Source: Planctomycetota bacterium (GTDB lineage: Bacteria; Planctomycetota; MHYJ01; WSZJ01). Taken from it: 46,314 bases of DNA. The DNA lies in assembly GCA_016190145.1 (NCBI GenBank), contig JACPRD010000068.1:1-46314 (forward strand), given 5' to 3'. Below the pieces are notes generated by a model. The model was not told where the DNA came from, searched no databases, and was given only the letters and a program-made list of their open reading frames with translations. This document shows, one piece after another, positions 1 through 15,337 of this stretch (its first letter is position 1; every line of letters starts with the position of its first letter). The position numbers were made by a program, and so were the translations under genes.

Positions 1-140
1 GAGAGTCTGAGAAAAAAGCGAGCGCAGGAGCGGTGGCCGGGACGGCGCGGGCACGCAATCATTCCGACAAGCAAGTCCGCTCAGGTGCCCGCGCCGGCCC
101 GTGCCACCGCGCCGGAGCTCGATTTTTTCTCAGACTCTCA
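1..140 (-). repeat. Hairpin/MITE-like repeat, copy 1 (window edge may clip one base)
   Basis: The ends form a terminal inverted repeat: GAGAGTCTGAGAAAAAA at 1-17 and its complement at 124-139. Inside, a second imperfect inverted repeat pairs 30-54 with 85-110, leaving a loop of about 30 nt. The whole unit can fold into one long stem. A second copy, inverted on the plus strand, lies at 41065-41226. It shares both ends and both inner arms but differs in the loop. Read from the neighbouring gene's stop codon, both copies have the same orientation. A terminator role, a mobile origin, or both are possible. Confidence 0.75.
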
Positions 141-160
141 GTTTCTGGCTTCAGGCTCCT

Positions 161-229
161 GACCACCGGTGACTGGCCACTGGTGACTGACCACGGGTCA
201 CTGGCCACTGTCCACTGGTCACTGGCCCT
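161..229. repeat. Short-unit tandem/palindromic repeat downstream of corA
   Basis: This stretch is built from degenerate units such as GTGACTGGCCACTGG and their complements (GTCACTGGCCACTG), so it is both tandemly repeated and self-complementary. Its edge touches the corA stop codon. No coding potential is apparent. It fills the gap between corA and the hairpin repeat at 1-140. Confidence 0.55.
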
Positions 230-1314
230 CAGCCGCGGCCCCCCGCTTTCCGACTCGCCCCTTCCCCGCGCTTCCACACCCGCGTCACCAGCGGCGGCGG
301 ACCTTCTTCGGGCTCGATCGCGATCGGCGGCAGCGTCCGCTTGAAATACGAGGCCAGTCCGAAGCCCAGCCCGACGATGACGACCAGGAGCACGGGGTAG
401 GCCCAGGGCCATTTCAGTTCGGGCATGTGCTCGAAGTTCATCCCGTACACGCCGGTGATGAGGGTGAGGGGCATGAAGATGGTGGCGAAGCGGCTGAGTT
501 TCTCCATGACGCGGTTCATGCGGTTGGAGATGGTGGCGAGGCGGTTCGAGGCCATGGCGGCGAAGCCTTCGAAGGCGCTGGTGAGGAGTTCCCGGTAGAT
601 TTCGAGCTCGGTGAGGATCCAGTAGAGTTCGTCGTGGATCGAGCGGAAGCGCAGGGCGGTGGGCGCGCCCGACAGGCGGAATTCTTCCCTCGCGAGGCGG
701 CTGATGACTTCGCGCTGAGGGACGAGGGAACGGCGGAGCGCGACGACGGAGCGGCGCAGGGAGAGGATGCGCCCGAACGGATCGCCGGCGTCCCGCTTTT
801 CGATCATGGACTCTTCGAGATCGTCGATTTCCTTTTCGAGGAACTCGATGGTGGGGAAGTACCGGTTGGTCATGGCCTCGATGATGTCGGCCATGACGCG
901 GCCGGGGCCTTCGCGGAAGATGTCGGGGGTGCCGACGAGGCGCTTGTGGACTTCCGCGACGCTGGTGGAGGAGTCTTCCCGGACGGTGACGATCCAGTTC
1001 TTGCCGACGAGGAAGTCGATTTCCCGGAGGTTCATTCGGCGGGAGGATTCGTCGAACTGGATGCGGTGGAGGATTACGAGGATGTAGGCGCCGTAGTCTT
1101 CGACCTTGGGGAGCGCGGTGTAGTCGCGGCACTCGTCGACGGCGGTGGGGGCGACTCCGAACGGCTTGCGGAGGATGGCGATTTCCTTCGCCTTGGCGGC
1201 CTCCATGTCGACCCAGAGGACGGCTTCCGGGTTCGCGATGAACTCGGCGAACCGGTCGGGGCTCGGGTCGGCGACGAGGCCCCCGGAGGGGGTCCAGGCG
1301 AGGGATTTCAGCAC
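229..1314 (-). CDS. corA: CorA-family magnesium/divalent cation transporter
   Basis: A 361-residue inner-membrane channel for Mg2+ (Co2+/Ni2+ in some relatives). The long N-terminal two-thirds is the cytoplasmic alpha/beta and helical funnel domain. The C-terminus has two membrane helices, and the family-defining YGMN motif ends the first one (VYGMNFEHMPELKWPWAYP). A charged tail of about 35 residues follows. Length and motif fit the family. The start is a GTG, preceded by GGGGAT. It is transcribed away from tRNA-Thr/tuf, and its 3' side is followed by two repeats. No M-box-like leader was recognised upstream, so regulation is unknown. Confidence 0.9.
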   Translation of the reverse strand: MLKSLAWTPSGGLVADPSPDRFAEFIANPEAVLWVDMEAAKAKEIAILRKPFGVAPTAVDECRDYTALPKVEDYGAYILVILHRIQFDESSRRMNLREIDFLVGKNWIVTVREDSSTSVAEVHKRLVGTPDIFREGPGRVMADIIEAMTNRYFPTIEFLEKEIDDLEESMIEKRDAGDPFGRILSLRRSVVALRRSLVPQREVISRLAREEFRLSGAPTALRFRSIHDELYWILTELEIYRELLTSAFEGFAAMASNRLATISNRMNRVMEKLSRFATIFMPLTLITGVYGMNFEHMPELKWPWAYPVLLVVIVGLGFGLASYFKRTLPPIAIEPEEGPPPLVTRVWKRGEGASRKAGGRG

Positions 1315-1373
1315 ATCCCCAAGATCGTCGCGGAAGGGGGCCTGCCTTGAACCCGCCGGGTCCGGGAGCGATC

Positions 1374-1446
1374 AAAGAGTGTGCCGCGCGAAGCGCTTCC
1401 CGGAACCGCCGGCCGTAAATCTCTCAGGCGAGGCAGTTTGTGGGAG
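1374..1446 (+). promoter_or_regulatory. Glycine-riboswitch-like remnant (weak)
   Basis: In the gap between corA and the tuf promoter, ACCGCCG (1405-1411) and then TAAATCTCTCAGGC (1416-1429) and CAG appear in the order seen in glycine aptamers. An AGAG at 1376-1379 could pair with CTCT. The conserved purine-rich segment after GCCG and the AAAAGGA segment are altered, and no glycine-metabolism gene follows. It may be a relic or a chance match. Nothing else was seen in 1315-1486. Confidence 0.18.
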
Positions 1447-1486
1447 GCTCAGGAAGCGGTCCTGCCGGCGGAAGTCCAAATAAACC

Positions 1487-1515
1487 TTGACCTTGGCAGG
1501 GGGGCTCAACATAAT
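1487..1515 (+). promoter_or_regulatory. Sigma70-type promoter of the tRNA-Thr/tuf operon
   Basis: TTGACC (1487-1492), a 17-nt spacer, and CATAAT (1510-1515), five of six consensus bases in each box. Transcription would begin near 1522, about 70 nt before the tRNA. This is the only strong promoter visible before the long translation block. Confidence 0.75.
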
Positions 1516-1592
1516 TCCGCCTCTTTTCGTGCCGGCAGGGGGAAAGTCTCCCCGCCCCTCGCGGTGAACGAGGGGCGTTTGTTTAGGCGTAG

Positions 1593-1665
1593 GCTGGCGT
1601 AGCTCAGTCGGCAGAGCACCTCCTTGGTAAGGAGGAGGTCGTGGGTTCAAATCCCATCGCCAGCT
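1593..1665 (+). tRNA. tRNA-Thr (GGT)
   Basis: A complete cloverleaf. The acceptor GCTGGCG pairs fully with CGCCAGC. The D arm is GCTC/GAGC, the anticodon loop is TTGGTAA on a CCTCC/GGAGG stem (anticodon GGT), and the T arm is GTGGG-TTCAAAT-CCCAT. CCA is not encoded. Its position directly before tuf matches the thrT-tuf arrangement of many bacteria. Confidence 0.97.
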
Positions 1666-1714
1666 TGACAGAGAATTGACGGGACCAAATTCGAGGACCG
1701 AAAGGAGAGCCACG

Positions 1715-2917
<1,203 letters not shown>

Positions 2918-2926
2918 GGGAGAGCC

Positions 2927-3091
2927 ATGCCTCCGCGCGAGTGGATATTCCTGGAGTGCTCGGAGTGCGGGACGCGTTACTACCGCACCACGAAGTCGAC
3001 GTCGACCATGAAGCAGGCCGGAAAGCTCGAGCTGTCGAAATTCTGCCCGAAATGCCGGCTTCACCGCCCGCACAAGGAGAGAAAGAAGTAG
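2927..3091 (+). CDS. rpmG: 50S ribosomal protein L33, zinc-ribbon type
   Basis: A 54-residue protein beginning MPPREWIFLECSECG and ending KERKK. Two CxxC pairs (CSEC, CPKC) mark the zinc-binding form of L33, a small protein near the ribosomal E site. It starts 9 nt after tuf with a GGGAGAG ribosome-binding site, so it belongs to the tuf operon. In many bacteria tuf is followed by rpmG-secE-nusG, as here. Confidence 0.95.
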   Translation: MPPREWIFLECSECGTRYYRTTKSTSTMKQAGKLELSKFCPKCRLHRPHKERKK

Positions 3092-3101
3092 GAAGTACAG
3101 G

Positions 3102-3131
3102 GCCCTTCGACTCGCTTCGCCCCCTCAGGGC
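3102..3131. repeat. Dispersed palindrome (GCCCTTCGACTCGC...TCAGGGC)
   Basis: Between rpmG and tRNA-Trp lies GCCCTTCGACTCGCTTCGC followed by CCCCTCAGGGC. The ends are complementary. It resembles a very common intergenic repeat found in many bacterial genomes. TCGAAGGGC, the reverse complement of its core, occurs twice more near 4404-4424, before rplK. Confidence 0.45.
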
Positions 3132-3184
3132 AAGGGAGCCGCAAGAGTCCTGGCGCGGTACAGGATCCGTGAAGTTCGTCGTAC

Positions 3185-3258
3185 AGGGCTGTAGCTCAAT
3201 TTGGCAGAGCAGCTGATTCCAAATCAGCCGGTTGGGGGTTCGAGTCCCTCCAGCCCTG
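3185..3258 (+). tRNA. tRNA-Trp (CCA)
   Basis: The acceptor AGGGCTG pairs with CAGCCCT. The D arm is GCTC/GAGC, the anticodon stem GCTGA/TCAGC has loop TTCCAAA (anticodon CCA), and the T loop is TTCGAGT. The discriminator base is G and no CCA tail is encoded. A tRNA-Trp immediately before secE-nusG is a widely conserved arrangement. Confidence 0.97.
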
Positions 3259-3275
3259 CATAGACCAGCAAACCG

Positions 3276-3309
3276 GACCGCCCGCTCCGGCGGGCGGTTC
3301 GGGCTTTTT
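3276..3309 (+). terminator. Hairpin and T-run between tRNA-Trp and secE
   Basis: A 9-bp GC-rich stem (3276-3284 with 3291-3299, one G-T pair), extendable to 3275-3300, has a 6-nt loop. It is followed by GGGC and five Ts. It could end tRNA transcripts or attenuate read-through into secE, which starts only 13 nt later. The 4-nt gap before the T-run weakens the call. Confidence 0.5.
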
Positions 3310-3321
3310 CAGGCGAAACCG

Positions 3322-3801
3322 ATGGCCGACGCAGAAAAGCTCGTGGAATTCGCGTACTACAAGCCGGGACAGGGGACCTGGGCACGCTGGACCGCCGGGA
3401 TCCTCCTCGGCTTCCTCGTCCTCTTCGGCGCCCATTCCCTCTACAACTTCCCCGACATGGACAAGTACGTCAGCGGGAAGCTCGTGGGTGAGTCGTTCTG
3501 GGGGAAGAGGCTTTCGGATCTCCCCGGGGTCGAGCGGGGGATTACGCCGGGCCTGATCATCGCGGTGCTGGTCTTCGCGGCCGGTCTGATCGGGCTGTAC
3601 CTGTTCGTCGTCAACGGCAAGCGCGCCGCGAACTTCCTGATCGATACCGAGGCCGAAATGCACAAGGTCTCGTGGCCCCCGCGCCACGAGTACGTCGGCT
3701 CCTCGATCGTCGTCATGGTGTCCGTCGTCATCATCGGGGGCTACGTCGCACTCGTGGACGCCGTCCTGCAGATCATCCTCACCAAAACGGGCCTTATCTA
3801 G
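3322..3801 (+). CDS. secE: SecE, preprotein translocase subunit
   Basis: The small essential clamp of the SecYEG protein-export channel in the cytoplasmic membrane. It has 159 residues with three predicted membrane spans: about 17-39, 72-96 and 126-150. The conserved SecE core lies before and within the last span, with the family signature EMHKVSWPPRHEY. Single-span SecE is the short form; this is an extended form, like the three-span E. coli protein. The ATG at 3322 is preferred over earlier in-frame codons, which lie in the tRNA and terminator. It lies 6 nt before nusG. Confidence 0.93.
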   Translation: MADAEKLVEFAYYKPGQGTWARWTAGILLGFLVLFGAHSLYNFPDMDKYVSGKLVGESFWGKRLSDLPGVERGITPGLIIAVLVFAAGLIGLYLFVVNGKRAANFLIDTEAEMHKVSWPPRHEYVGSSIVVMVSVVIIGGYVALVDAVLQIILTKTGLI

Positions 3802-3807
3802 GGGATC

Positions 3808-4362
3808 GTGAACTCCGTGGCAAAACAGTGGTACGTCGTCAGGGTCCAGAGCGGCCGCGAGGACAAGGTCCGCGACTCGCTCGAGCGGCGCGTGAAGGCC
3901 GCCAACCTCGATACCGTGATCACGCGGGTGCTCGTGCCCAGCGAGAAGGTCACGGAGATCAAGGGAGGCAAGAAGCGCGTCCGGGACCGCAAGCTGTACG
4001 CGGGTTACCTCCTGGTGGAGGCGGACTCGAAGGACGCCGGGGACATTCCCGAGCAGGCCTGGTATCTCGTCCGCGAGACGCCGGGAATCGGGGACTTCCT
4101 CGGCTCGAAAAAGCCCGTCCCGATGGCGCAGCACGAGGTCGACAAGATCCTGCTCGCGACGACCGCGAGCGTGGACAAGCCGAAGCTGGTGATCAACTTC
4201 TCGAAGGGCGACAGCGTGAGGATCAAGGAAGGGCCGTTCGAGAACATGGACGGCGTCGTGGAGGATGTGATTCCGGAAAAGGGGCTGGTCAGGGTCACGA
4301 TCACGATTTTCGGCCGGCCGACGCCGGTCGAACTGGAAAGCTGGCAGATCGAACGGATCTGA
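3808..4362 (+). CDS. nusG: Transcription elongation/antitermination factor NusG
   Basis: A protein of about 184 residues. The N-terminal NGN domain (KQWYVVRVQSGREDKV ... LYAGYLLVE, ETPGIGDFLG) binds the RNA polymerase clamp. The C-terminal KOW domain (FSKGDSVRIKEGPFENMDG) contacts S10 or Rho. It links transcription to translation and to Rho termination; rho itself is at the other end of this window. The start is ambiguous: GTG at 3808 or GTG at 3817, the latter giving the usual MAKQWY beginning. It follows secE by 6 nt. Confidence 0.95.
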   Translation: MNSVAKQWYVVRVQSGREDKVRDSLERRVKAANLDTVITRVLVPSEKVTEIKGGKKRVRDRKLYAGYLLVEADSKDAGDIPEQAWYLVRETPGIGDFLGSKKPVPMAQHEVDKILLATTASVDKPKLVINFSKGDSVRIKEGPFENMDGVVEDVIPEKGLVRVTITIFGRPTPVELESWQIERI

Positions 4363-4372
4363 TTTCTTGAAT

Positions 4373-4400
4373 GCAGGCGCGGGGCATGCTCCGCGCCTGC
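4373..4400 (+). repeat. GC-rich hairpin repeat, copy A (after nusG)
   Basis: A perfect 10-bp stem, GCAGGCGCGG against CCGCGCCTGC, encloses GGCATGCT. It starts 11 nt after the nusG stop. It shares GAATGCAGGCGCGGGGCATGC with copy B after rplK, so the two are copies of one unit. It may act on mRNA stability or attenuation between nusG and rplK. Confidence 0.6.
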
Positions 4401-4438
4401 GCAGTCGAAGGGCAGTCGAAGGGCAAAGGAAACAGGTC

Positions 4439-4477
4439 GGTGCTGGGGGACGGAAACCCCTTTCCCCAAAGAGCACC
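4439..4477 (+). promoter_or_regulatory. Stem-loop leader before rplK
   Basis: GGTGCT (4439-4444) pairs with AGCACC (4472-4477), and inside it GGGGA (4446-4450) pairs with TCCCC (4463-4467). The structure sits 20 nt before the rplK start. L1 is known to repress its own rplK-rplA mRNA by binding a leader hairpin that mimics 23S rRNA. This structure is a candidate site, but the L1 recognition bases were not verified. Confidence 0.35.
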
Positions 4478-4497
4478 ATCCGCGAAAGGAAACGGTC

Positions 4498-4923
4498 ATG
4501 GCCAAGGAAGTGATGGCGAAGGTCAAGGTCCAGTGCCCCGGCGGGCAGGCGACGCCCGCGCCGCCGGTCGGCCCCGCGCTGGGCCAGCACGGCGTCAACA
4601 TCGGCGAGTTCGTGAAGCGTTTCAACGACGCCACGAAGAAGGATCCCGGCACGATCTATCCGTGCATCGTGACGATCTTCAAGGATCGGACGTTCGAGCT
4701 GACGATCAAGTCGCCTCCGGCTTCGGTGCTGCTGAAGAAGGCGGCGGGTGTCGTGAAGGGATCGGCGGTGCCGAACAAAGAGAAGGTAGGGAAGGTGACG
4801 CTGGCGCAGTGCAAGGAGATTGCGCAGCGCAAGGTGGCGGACCTGAACACGGCGGACATGGACCAGGCGGCGAAGATGATCGCCGGCACGGCGCGGTCCA
4901 TGGGGATCGTGGTGGAAGGATAA
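4498..4923 (+). CDS. rplK: 50S ribosomal protein L11
   Basis: A 141-residue protein of normal length. It binds 23S rRNA at the GTPase-associated centre, where thiostrepton acts. The N-terminus [32 protein letters not shown] has the proline-rich switch and [10 protein letters not shown] signature. The C-terminal RNA-binding domain ends [22 protein letters not shown] precedes the ATG. It starts the rplK-rplA pair, which is separated from nusG by 135 nt holding two hairpins. Confidence 0.97.
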   Translation: MAKEVMAKVKVQCPGGQATPAPPVGPALGQHGVNIGEFVKRFNDATKKDPGTIYPCIVTIFKDRTFELTIKSPPASVLLKKAAGVVKGSAVPNKEKVGKVTLAQCKEIAQRKVADLNTADMDQAAKMIAGTARSMGIVVEG

Positions 4924-4936
4924 CTTCTGAATGCAG

Positions 4937-4956
4937 GCGCGGGGCATGCCCCGCGC
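4937..4956 (+). repeat. GC-rich hairpin repeat, copy B (after rplK)
   Basis: A perfect 20-nt palindrome centred on GCATGC, beginning 14 nt after the rplK stop. The sequence from 4928 onward repeats that of copy A at 4368 onward. It lies between rplK and rplA, within an operon, so it is more likely a processing or attenuation element than a full terminator. Confidence 0.6.
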
Positions 4957-5046
4957 TCGCTGATTACGGATACCCCGCGCGGATGCCGGACCGCGGCGCG
5001 GGGAATGGCGACCTCTCCGGAGGCAGCGGGCCGGCAGGAGACACGG

Positions 5047-5730
5047 ATGAAAAAGCGCAGCAAGAAGTACCGTCGGAACGCCGCGCATGTCGATCCGAAC
5101 AAGCGGTACGACCTGAACACGGCGGTCGGGATCCTCAAGAAGTTCGAGGGCCTGAAATTCGACCAGACCGTGGACGTGTCGTTCGCGCTCTTCCTCGACG
5201 TGAAGAAGGCCGAACAGGCCCTTCGCGGCGCGGTGAGCCTGCCGCACGGGATCGGCAAGGCGCGGAAGGTCGTCGTGTTCGCCGAGGGCAACGAGGCGGA
5301 CGCGGCGAAAGCGGCGGGGGCGGACGAGGTCGGGAGCGACGATCTGGCGAAGAAGGTGGAGGGCGGCTGGATGGACTTCGACGTCGCAATCGCGGTCCCC
5401 AACATGATGAAGAAGATCAGCCGCCTGGGGAAGGTGCTCGGCCCGCAGGGAAAGATGCCCAGTCCGAAGAACGGCACGGTCACGGAGAACGTGACGCAGG
5501 CCGTGCGCGAGTTCAAGGCGGGCAAGATCGAGTACCGGGCGGACGCCGGCGGCAACGTGCAGGTGGCCGTCGGCAAGGTGTCGTTCCCCCCTGAGAAGTT
5601 GAGGGACAACGTGAACTTCATGATCGACCATGTGCGGTCGATCAAGCCGGCCGGCCTGAAGGGGAACTACTTCAGGAGGGTCGTTCTCTCCGGGACCATG
5701 ACTCCGGGCATCGCCCTGGACGTCCAGTAA
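5047..5730 (+). CDS. rplA: 50S ribosomal protein L1
   Basis: A 227-residue protein of normal length (about 230). It forms the L1 stalk that moves E-site tRNA and also acts as a translational repressor of its own operon. Motifs seen: KRYDLNTAVGILKKF, LGKVLGPQGKMPSPKNGTV, and the C-terminal SGTMTPGIALDV. The ATG at 5047 is chosen because AGGAG lies 6 nt upstream; an earlier in-frame start at 5005 has no such support. It is followed by rplJ after 12 nt. Confidence 0.96.
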   Translation: MKKRSKKYRRNAAHVDPNKRYDLNTAVGILKKFEGLKFDQTVDVSFALFLDVKKAEQALRGAVSLPHGIGKARKVVVFAEGNEADAAKAAGADEVGSDDLAKKVEGGWMDFDVAIAVPNMMKKISRLGKVLGPQGKMPSPKNGTVTENVTQAVREFKAGKIEYRADAGGNVQVAVGKVSFPPEKLRDNVNFMIDHVRSIKPAGLKGNYFRRVVLSGTMTPGIALDVQ

Positions 5731-5742
5731 AGGGAGACCACG

Positions 5743-6273
5743 ATGTCCAAGGCGCTCAGGACGAGGATGGTGAAGGAGATGGGGCGGCGGTTCAGCGGCG
5801 TGAAGGCCGGCGTCCTGGTGGACTACCGCGGGCTTTCGGCCGGGCAGGCGGATTCGCTTCGGAAGGATCTGCGCTCGGCGAAGGTCGAGATGGACGTGAT
5901 CAAGAACTCGCTGGCGAAGCTGGCCTTCAAGGAATCGGGGCTGGCGACGCTGGAGAAACATCTGAAGGGGCAGATCGCTCTCGTGCACGGGCCGGATCCC
6001 GTGACGGTGGCGAAGAAGCTGCTGGCGTGGAAGGACAAGAACAAGAAGCTGGAGATCCGGGGCGGGATCCTGGGATCGGACCTGCTGACGGTGGACCAGA
6101 TCAAGGAGCTTTCGAGGATGGCGTCGCGGGAAGCGATGCTGTCGCAGATTGCGGGGCTGATTGCGGCTCCGATGTCGGACTTCGCGTGCTGCCTGAACGC
6201 GCTGCTGCAGGACACGGCGGGGCTGATCCAGGCGCTCGAGGAGAAGAAGTCGAAGGAAGGCGGCGCGGCCTAG
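5743..6273 (+). CDS. rplJ: 50S ribosomal protein L10
   Basis: A 176-residue protein, the base of the L7/L12 stalk. The N-terminal rRNA-binding domain contains VDYRGLSAGQADSLRKDLR. The C-terminal helix that carries L12 dimers is near residues 140-170. AAAGGGAG precedes the start. The gap to rplA is only 12 nt, leaving no room for the long L10-binding leader known from E. coli, so autoregulation would have to use another site. Confidence 0.95.
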   Translation: MSKALRTRMVKEMGRRFSGVKAGVLVDYRGLSAGQADSLRKDLRSAKVEMDVIKNSLAKLAFKESGLATLEKHLKGQIALVHGPDPVTVAKKLLAWKDKNKKLEIRGGILGSDLLTVDQIKELSRMASREAMLSQIAGLIAAPMSDFACCLNALLQDTAGLIQALEEKKSKEGGAA

Positions 6274-6331
6274 CGGCGGGCGCTTCCCGGAAACCAACCC
6301 AAAAAACCGAAGGATTTTCAGGAGAGTCGAG

Positions 6332-6757
6332 ATGGGCGACGTAGCTGCGGTGCTGAACGGGGTGAAGGGTCTGTCGGACGAGGAGAAGAGCCAGGTGGTG
6401 CTGGAGACGATTGCCGGCGGTTCGGTGATCTGGCTTTCGAATCTGAAGAAGGAGTTCGAGAAGAAGTTCGGGGTGACGGCGGCGGTGGCGGTGGCGGCGG
6501 GTCCCGCGGCGGCGGTGGCTGCGGCTCCGGCGGCCGAGGTGCAGACGACGTTCGACGTGATTCTGCAGCCGGTGACATCGGACAAGAAGATCAACGTGAT
6601 CAAGGTGGTACGGACGATGACGGACCTCGGGCTGAAGGAAGCGAAGCAGCTGGTGGACGAGTCGCCGAAGCCGCTAAAGACGGGGGTGTCGAAGGAGGAC
6701 GCCGAGAAGATCAAGAAGGAGATCGAGGCGGCCGGCGGATCGGTGCAGATCAAGTAG
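6332..6757 (+). CDS. rplL: 50S ribosomal protein L7/L12
   Basis: A 141-residue protein, slightly longer than the usual 120-130. It is the mobile stalk protein that recruits EF-Tu, EF-G and other GTPases. The N-terminal dimerisation helices (about 1-40) are followed by an Ala/Val-rich hinge (about 50-70). The C-terminal factor-binding domain (FDVILQPVTSDKKINVIKVVR, GLKEAKQLVDESPKPLK) follows. GGAGAG precedes the ATG. It is cotranscribed with rplJ. Confidence 0.96.
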   Translation: MGDVAAVLNGVKGLSDEEKSQVVLETIAGGSVIWLSNLKKEFEKKFGVTAAVAVAAGPAAAVAAAPAAEVQTTFDVILQPVTSDKKINVIKVVRTMTDLGLKEAKQLVDESPKPLKTGVSKEDAEKIKKEIEAAGGSVQIK

Positions 6758-6775
6758 GGCCAGACCGGAATTCGG

Positions 6776-6808
6776 CGCGCCGGGGGGTGGTTTCCGCCCT
6801 CCGGCGCG
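6776..6808 (+). promoter_or_regulatory. 15-bp hairpin between rplL and rpoB
   Basis: Bases 6776-6790 pair without a break with 6794-6808 (13 Watson-Crick and 2 G-T pairs), closed by a TTT loop. No T-run follows, so this is probably not a simple terminator. E. coli has an attenuator and an RNase III site at the same place in the operon, which lowers rpoBC relative to rplJL. A similar role is inferred. The 179-nt gap holds nothing else recognised. Confidence 0.55.
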
Positions 6809-6936
6809 GCGTCGTCTCCGAGGTTTCCGTTCGCCGTGGGGCCGGCCGGGTGCCGGAGTAGGCGAAAGGGGCTTCGGGCGCGTGTCCCGGGAGACCGTGG
6901 AGTCCTGAGGTTCCCCACAACACCAAGGGAGCACCG

Positions 6937-10596
<3,660 letters not shown>

Positions 10597-10600
10597 CGAA

Positions 10601-14701
<4,101 letters not shown>

Positions 14702-14714
14702 GCAGTCGAGTCCA

Positions 14715-14742
14715 GGGGGCGGAGGCGCGAGCCTCCGCCCCC
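14715..14742 (+). terminator. GNRA-capped hairpin after rpoC
   Basis: A perfect 12-bp stem (14715-14726 with 14731-14742) is capped by the tetraloop GCGA. It is followed by GTTTCC, so the T-run is short. It may partly terminate rpoBC transcripts or protect their 3' ends. A weak promoter-like pair (TTGCAA at 14772-14777, TAACCT at 14795-14800, 17-nt spacer) follows and could restart transcription for rpsL. Confidence 0.5.
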
Positions 14743-14834
14743 GTTTCCGGCCCTGGAGGGGGGCTTAGCACTTGCAAAGGCCCCCGGCCGTCTGTAACCT
14801 CCTTGGCCCAATTCCCACAGGAGACGTCCCCGTC

Positions 14835-15212
14835 ATGTGCCCCACCGTGAATCAGCTGGTCCGCCAGGGCCGCCGGTCGGCCAAGGTGAAGAGCAAGTCG
14901 CCGGTGCTGCAGGAGTGCCCGACGAAGAAGGGCGTGTGCCTGCAGGTGAAGACGATGACCCCGAAGAAGCCGAATTCGGCTCTGCGGAAGATCGCGCGCG
15001 TCCGCCTGTCGAACGGGCGCGAGGTCACGGCCTACATCCCGGGCGAGGGCCACAACCTGCAGGAGCACTCGATCGTGCTCGTGCGCGGCGGCCGCGTCCG
15101 CGACCTGCCCGGCGTGCGCTACCACATCGTCCGGGGCGTGCTGGACTGCTCCGGGGTGGACGCGAGGAAGCAGAGCCGGTCGAAGTACGGGGCGAAGCGT
15201 CCGAAGGCCTAG
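14835..15212 (+). CDS. rpsL: 30S ribosomal protein S12
   Basis: A 125-residue decoding-centre protein of normal length. [28 protein letters not shown] and [26 protein letters not shown] are all present. The start is the ATG at 14835 with CAGGAGACG upstream, not the earlier in-frame codon. Odd: at the position of E. coli Lys87 (VKDLPG) this protein has Arg (codon CGC). That substitution is known as a streptomycin-resistance change in other bacteria. Lys42 of TPKKPN is unchanged. The start adds a Cys at residue 2. Confidence 0.97.
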   Translation: MCPTVNQLVRQGRRSAKVKSKSPVLQECPTKKGVCLQVKTMTPKKPNSALRKIARVRLSNGREVTAYIPGEGHNLQEHSIVLVRGGRVRDLPGVRYHIVRGVLDCSGVDARKQSRSKYGAKRPKA

Positions 15213-15219
15213 ACAACGT

Positions 15220-15254
15220 GCGGGGGGCCGGCCGTCCGCGGTCGCCCCGCTTTT
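15220..15254 (+). terminator. Weak hairpin plus T-run between rpsL and rpsG
   Basis: GCGGGG (15220-15225) pairs with CCCCGC (15245-15250), with further GC pairs possible in the loop, followed at once by TTTT. It may attenuate rpsG transcription. The loop is large, so this is tentative. Confidence 0.35.
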
Positions 15255-15337
15255 CCAGTCGTGCCTCCTGAACGGGGGCGCCCCGGCGACGGGGCCAGGG
15301 AAGTCCGCGAAAAAGACCGCGGGCGCGAAAGGGAAAC

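Noticed and set aside
161..229. CRISPR array
   Set aside because: Units are short, degenerate and on both strands, without unique spacers of constant length and without cas genes. The same holds for the arrays at 24085 and 27676.
14765..14773. CIRCE heat-shock operator before rpsL
   Set aside because: Only a half site (TTAGCACTT) is present; the complementary half at the proper spacing is missing.
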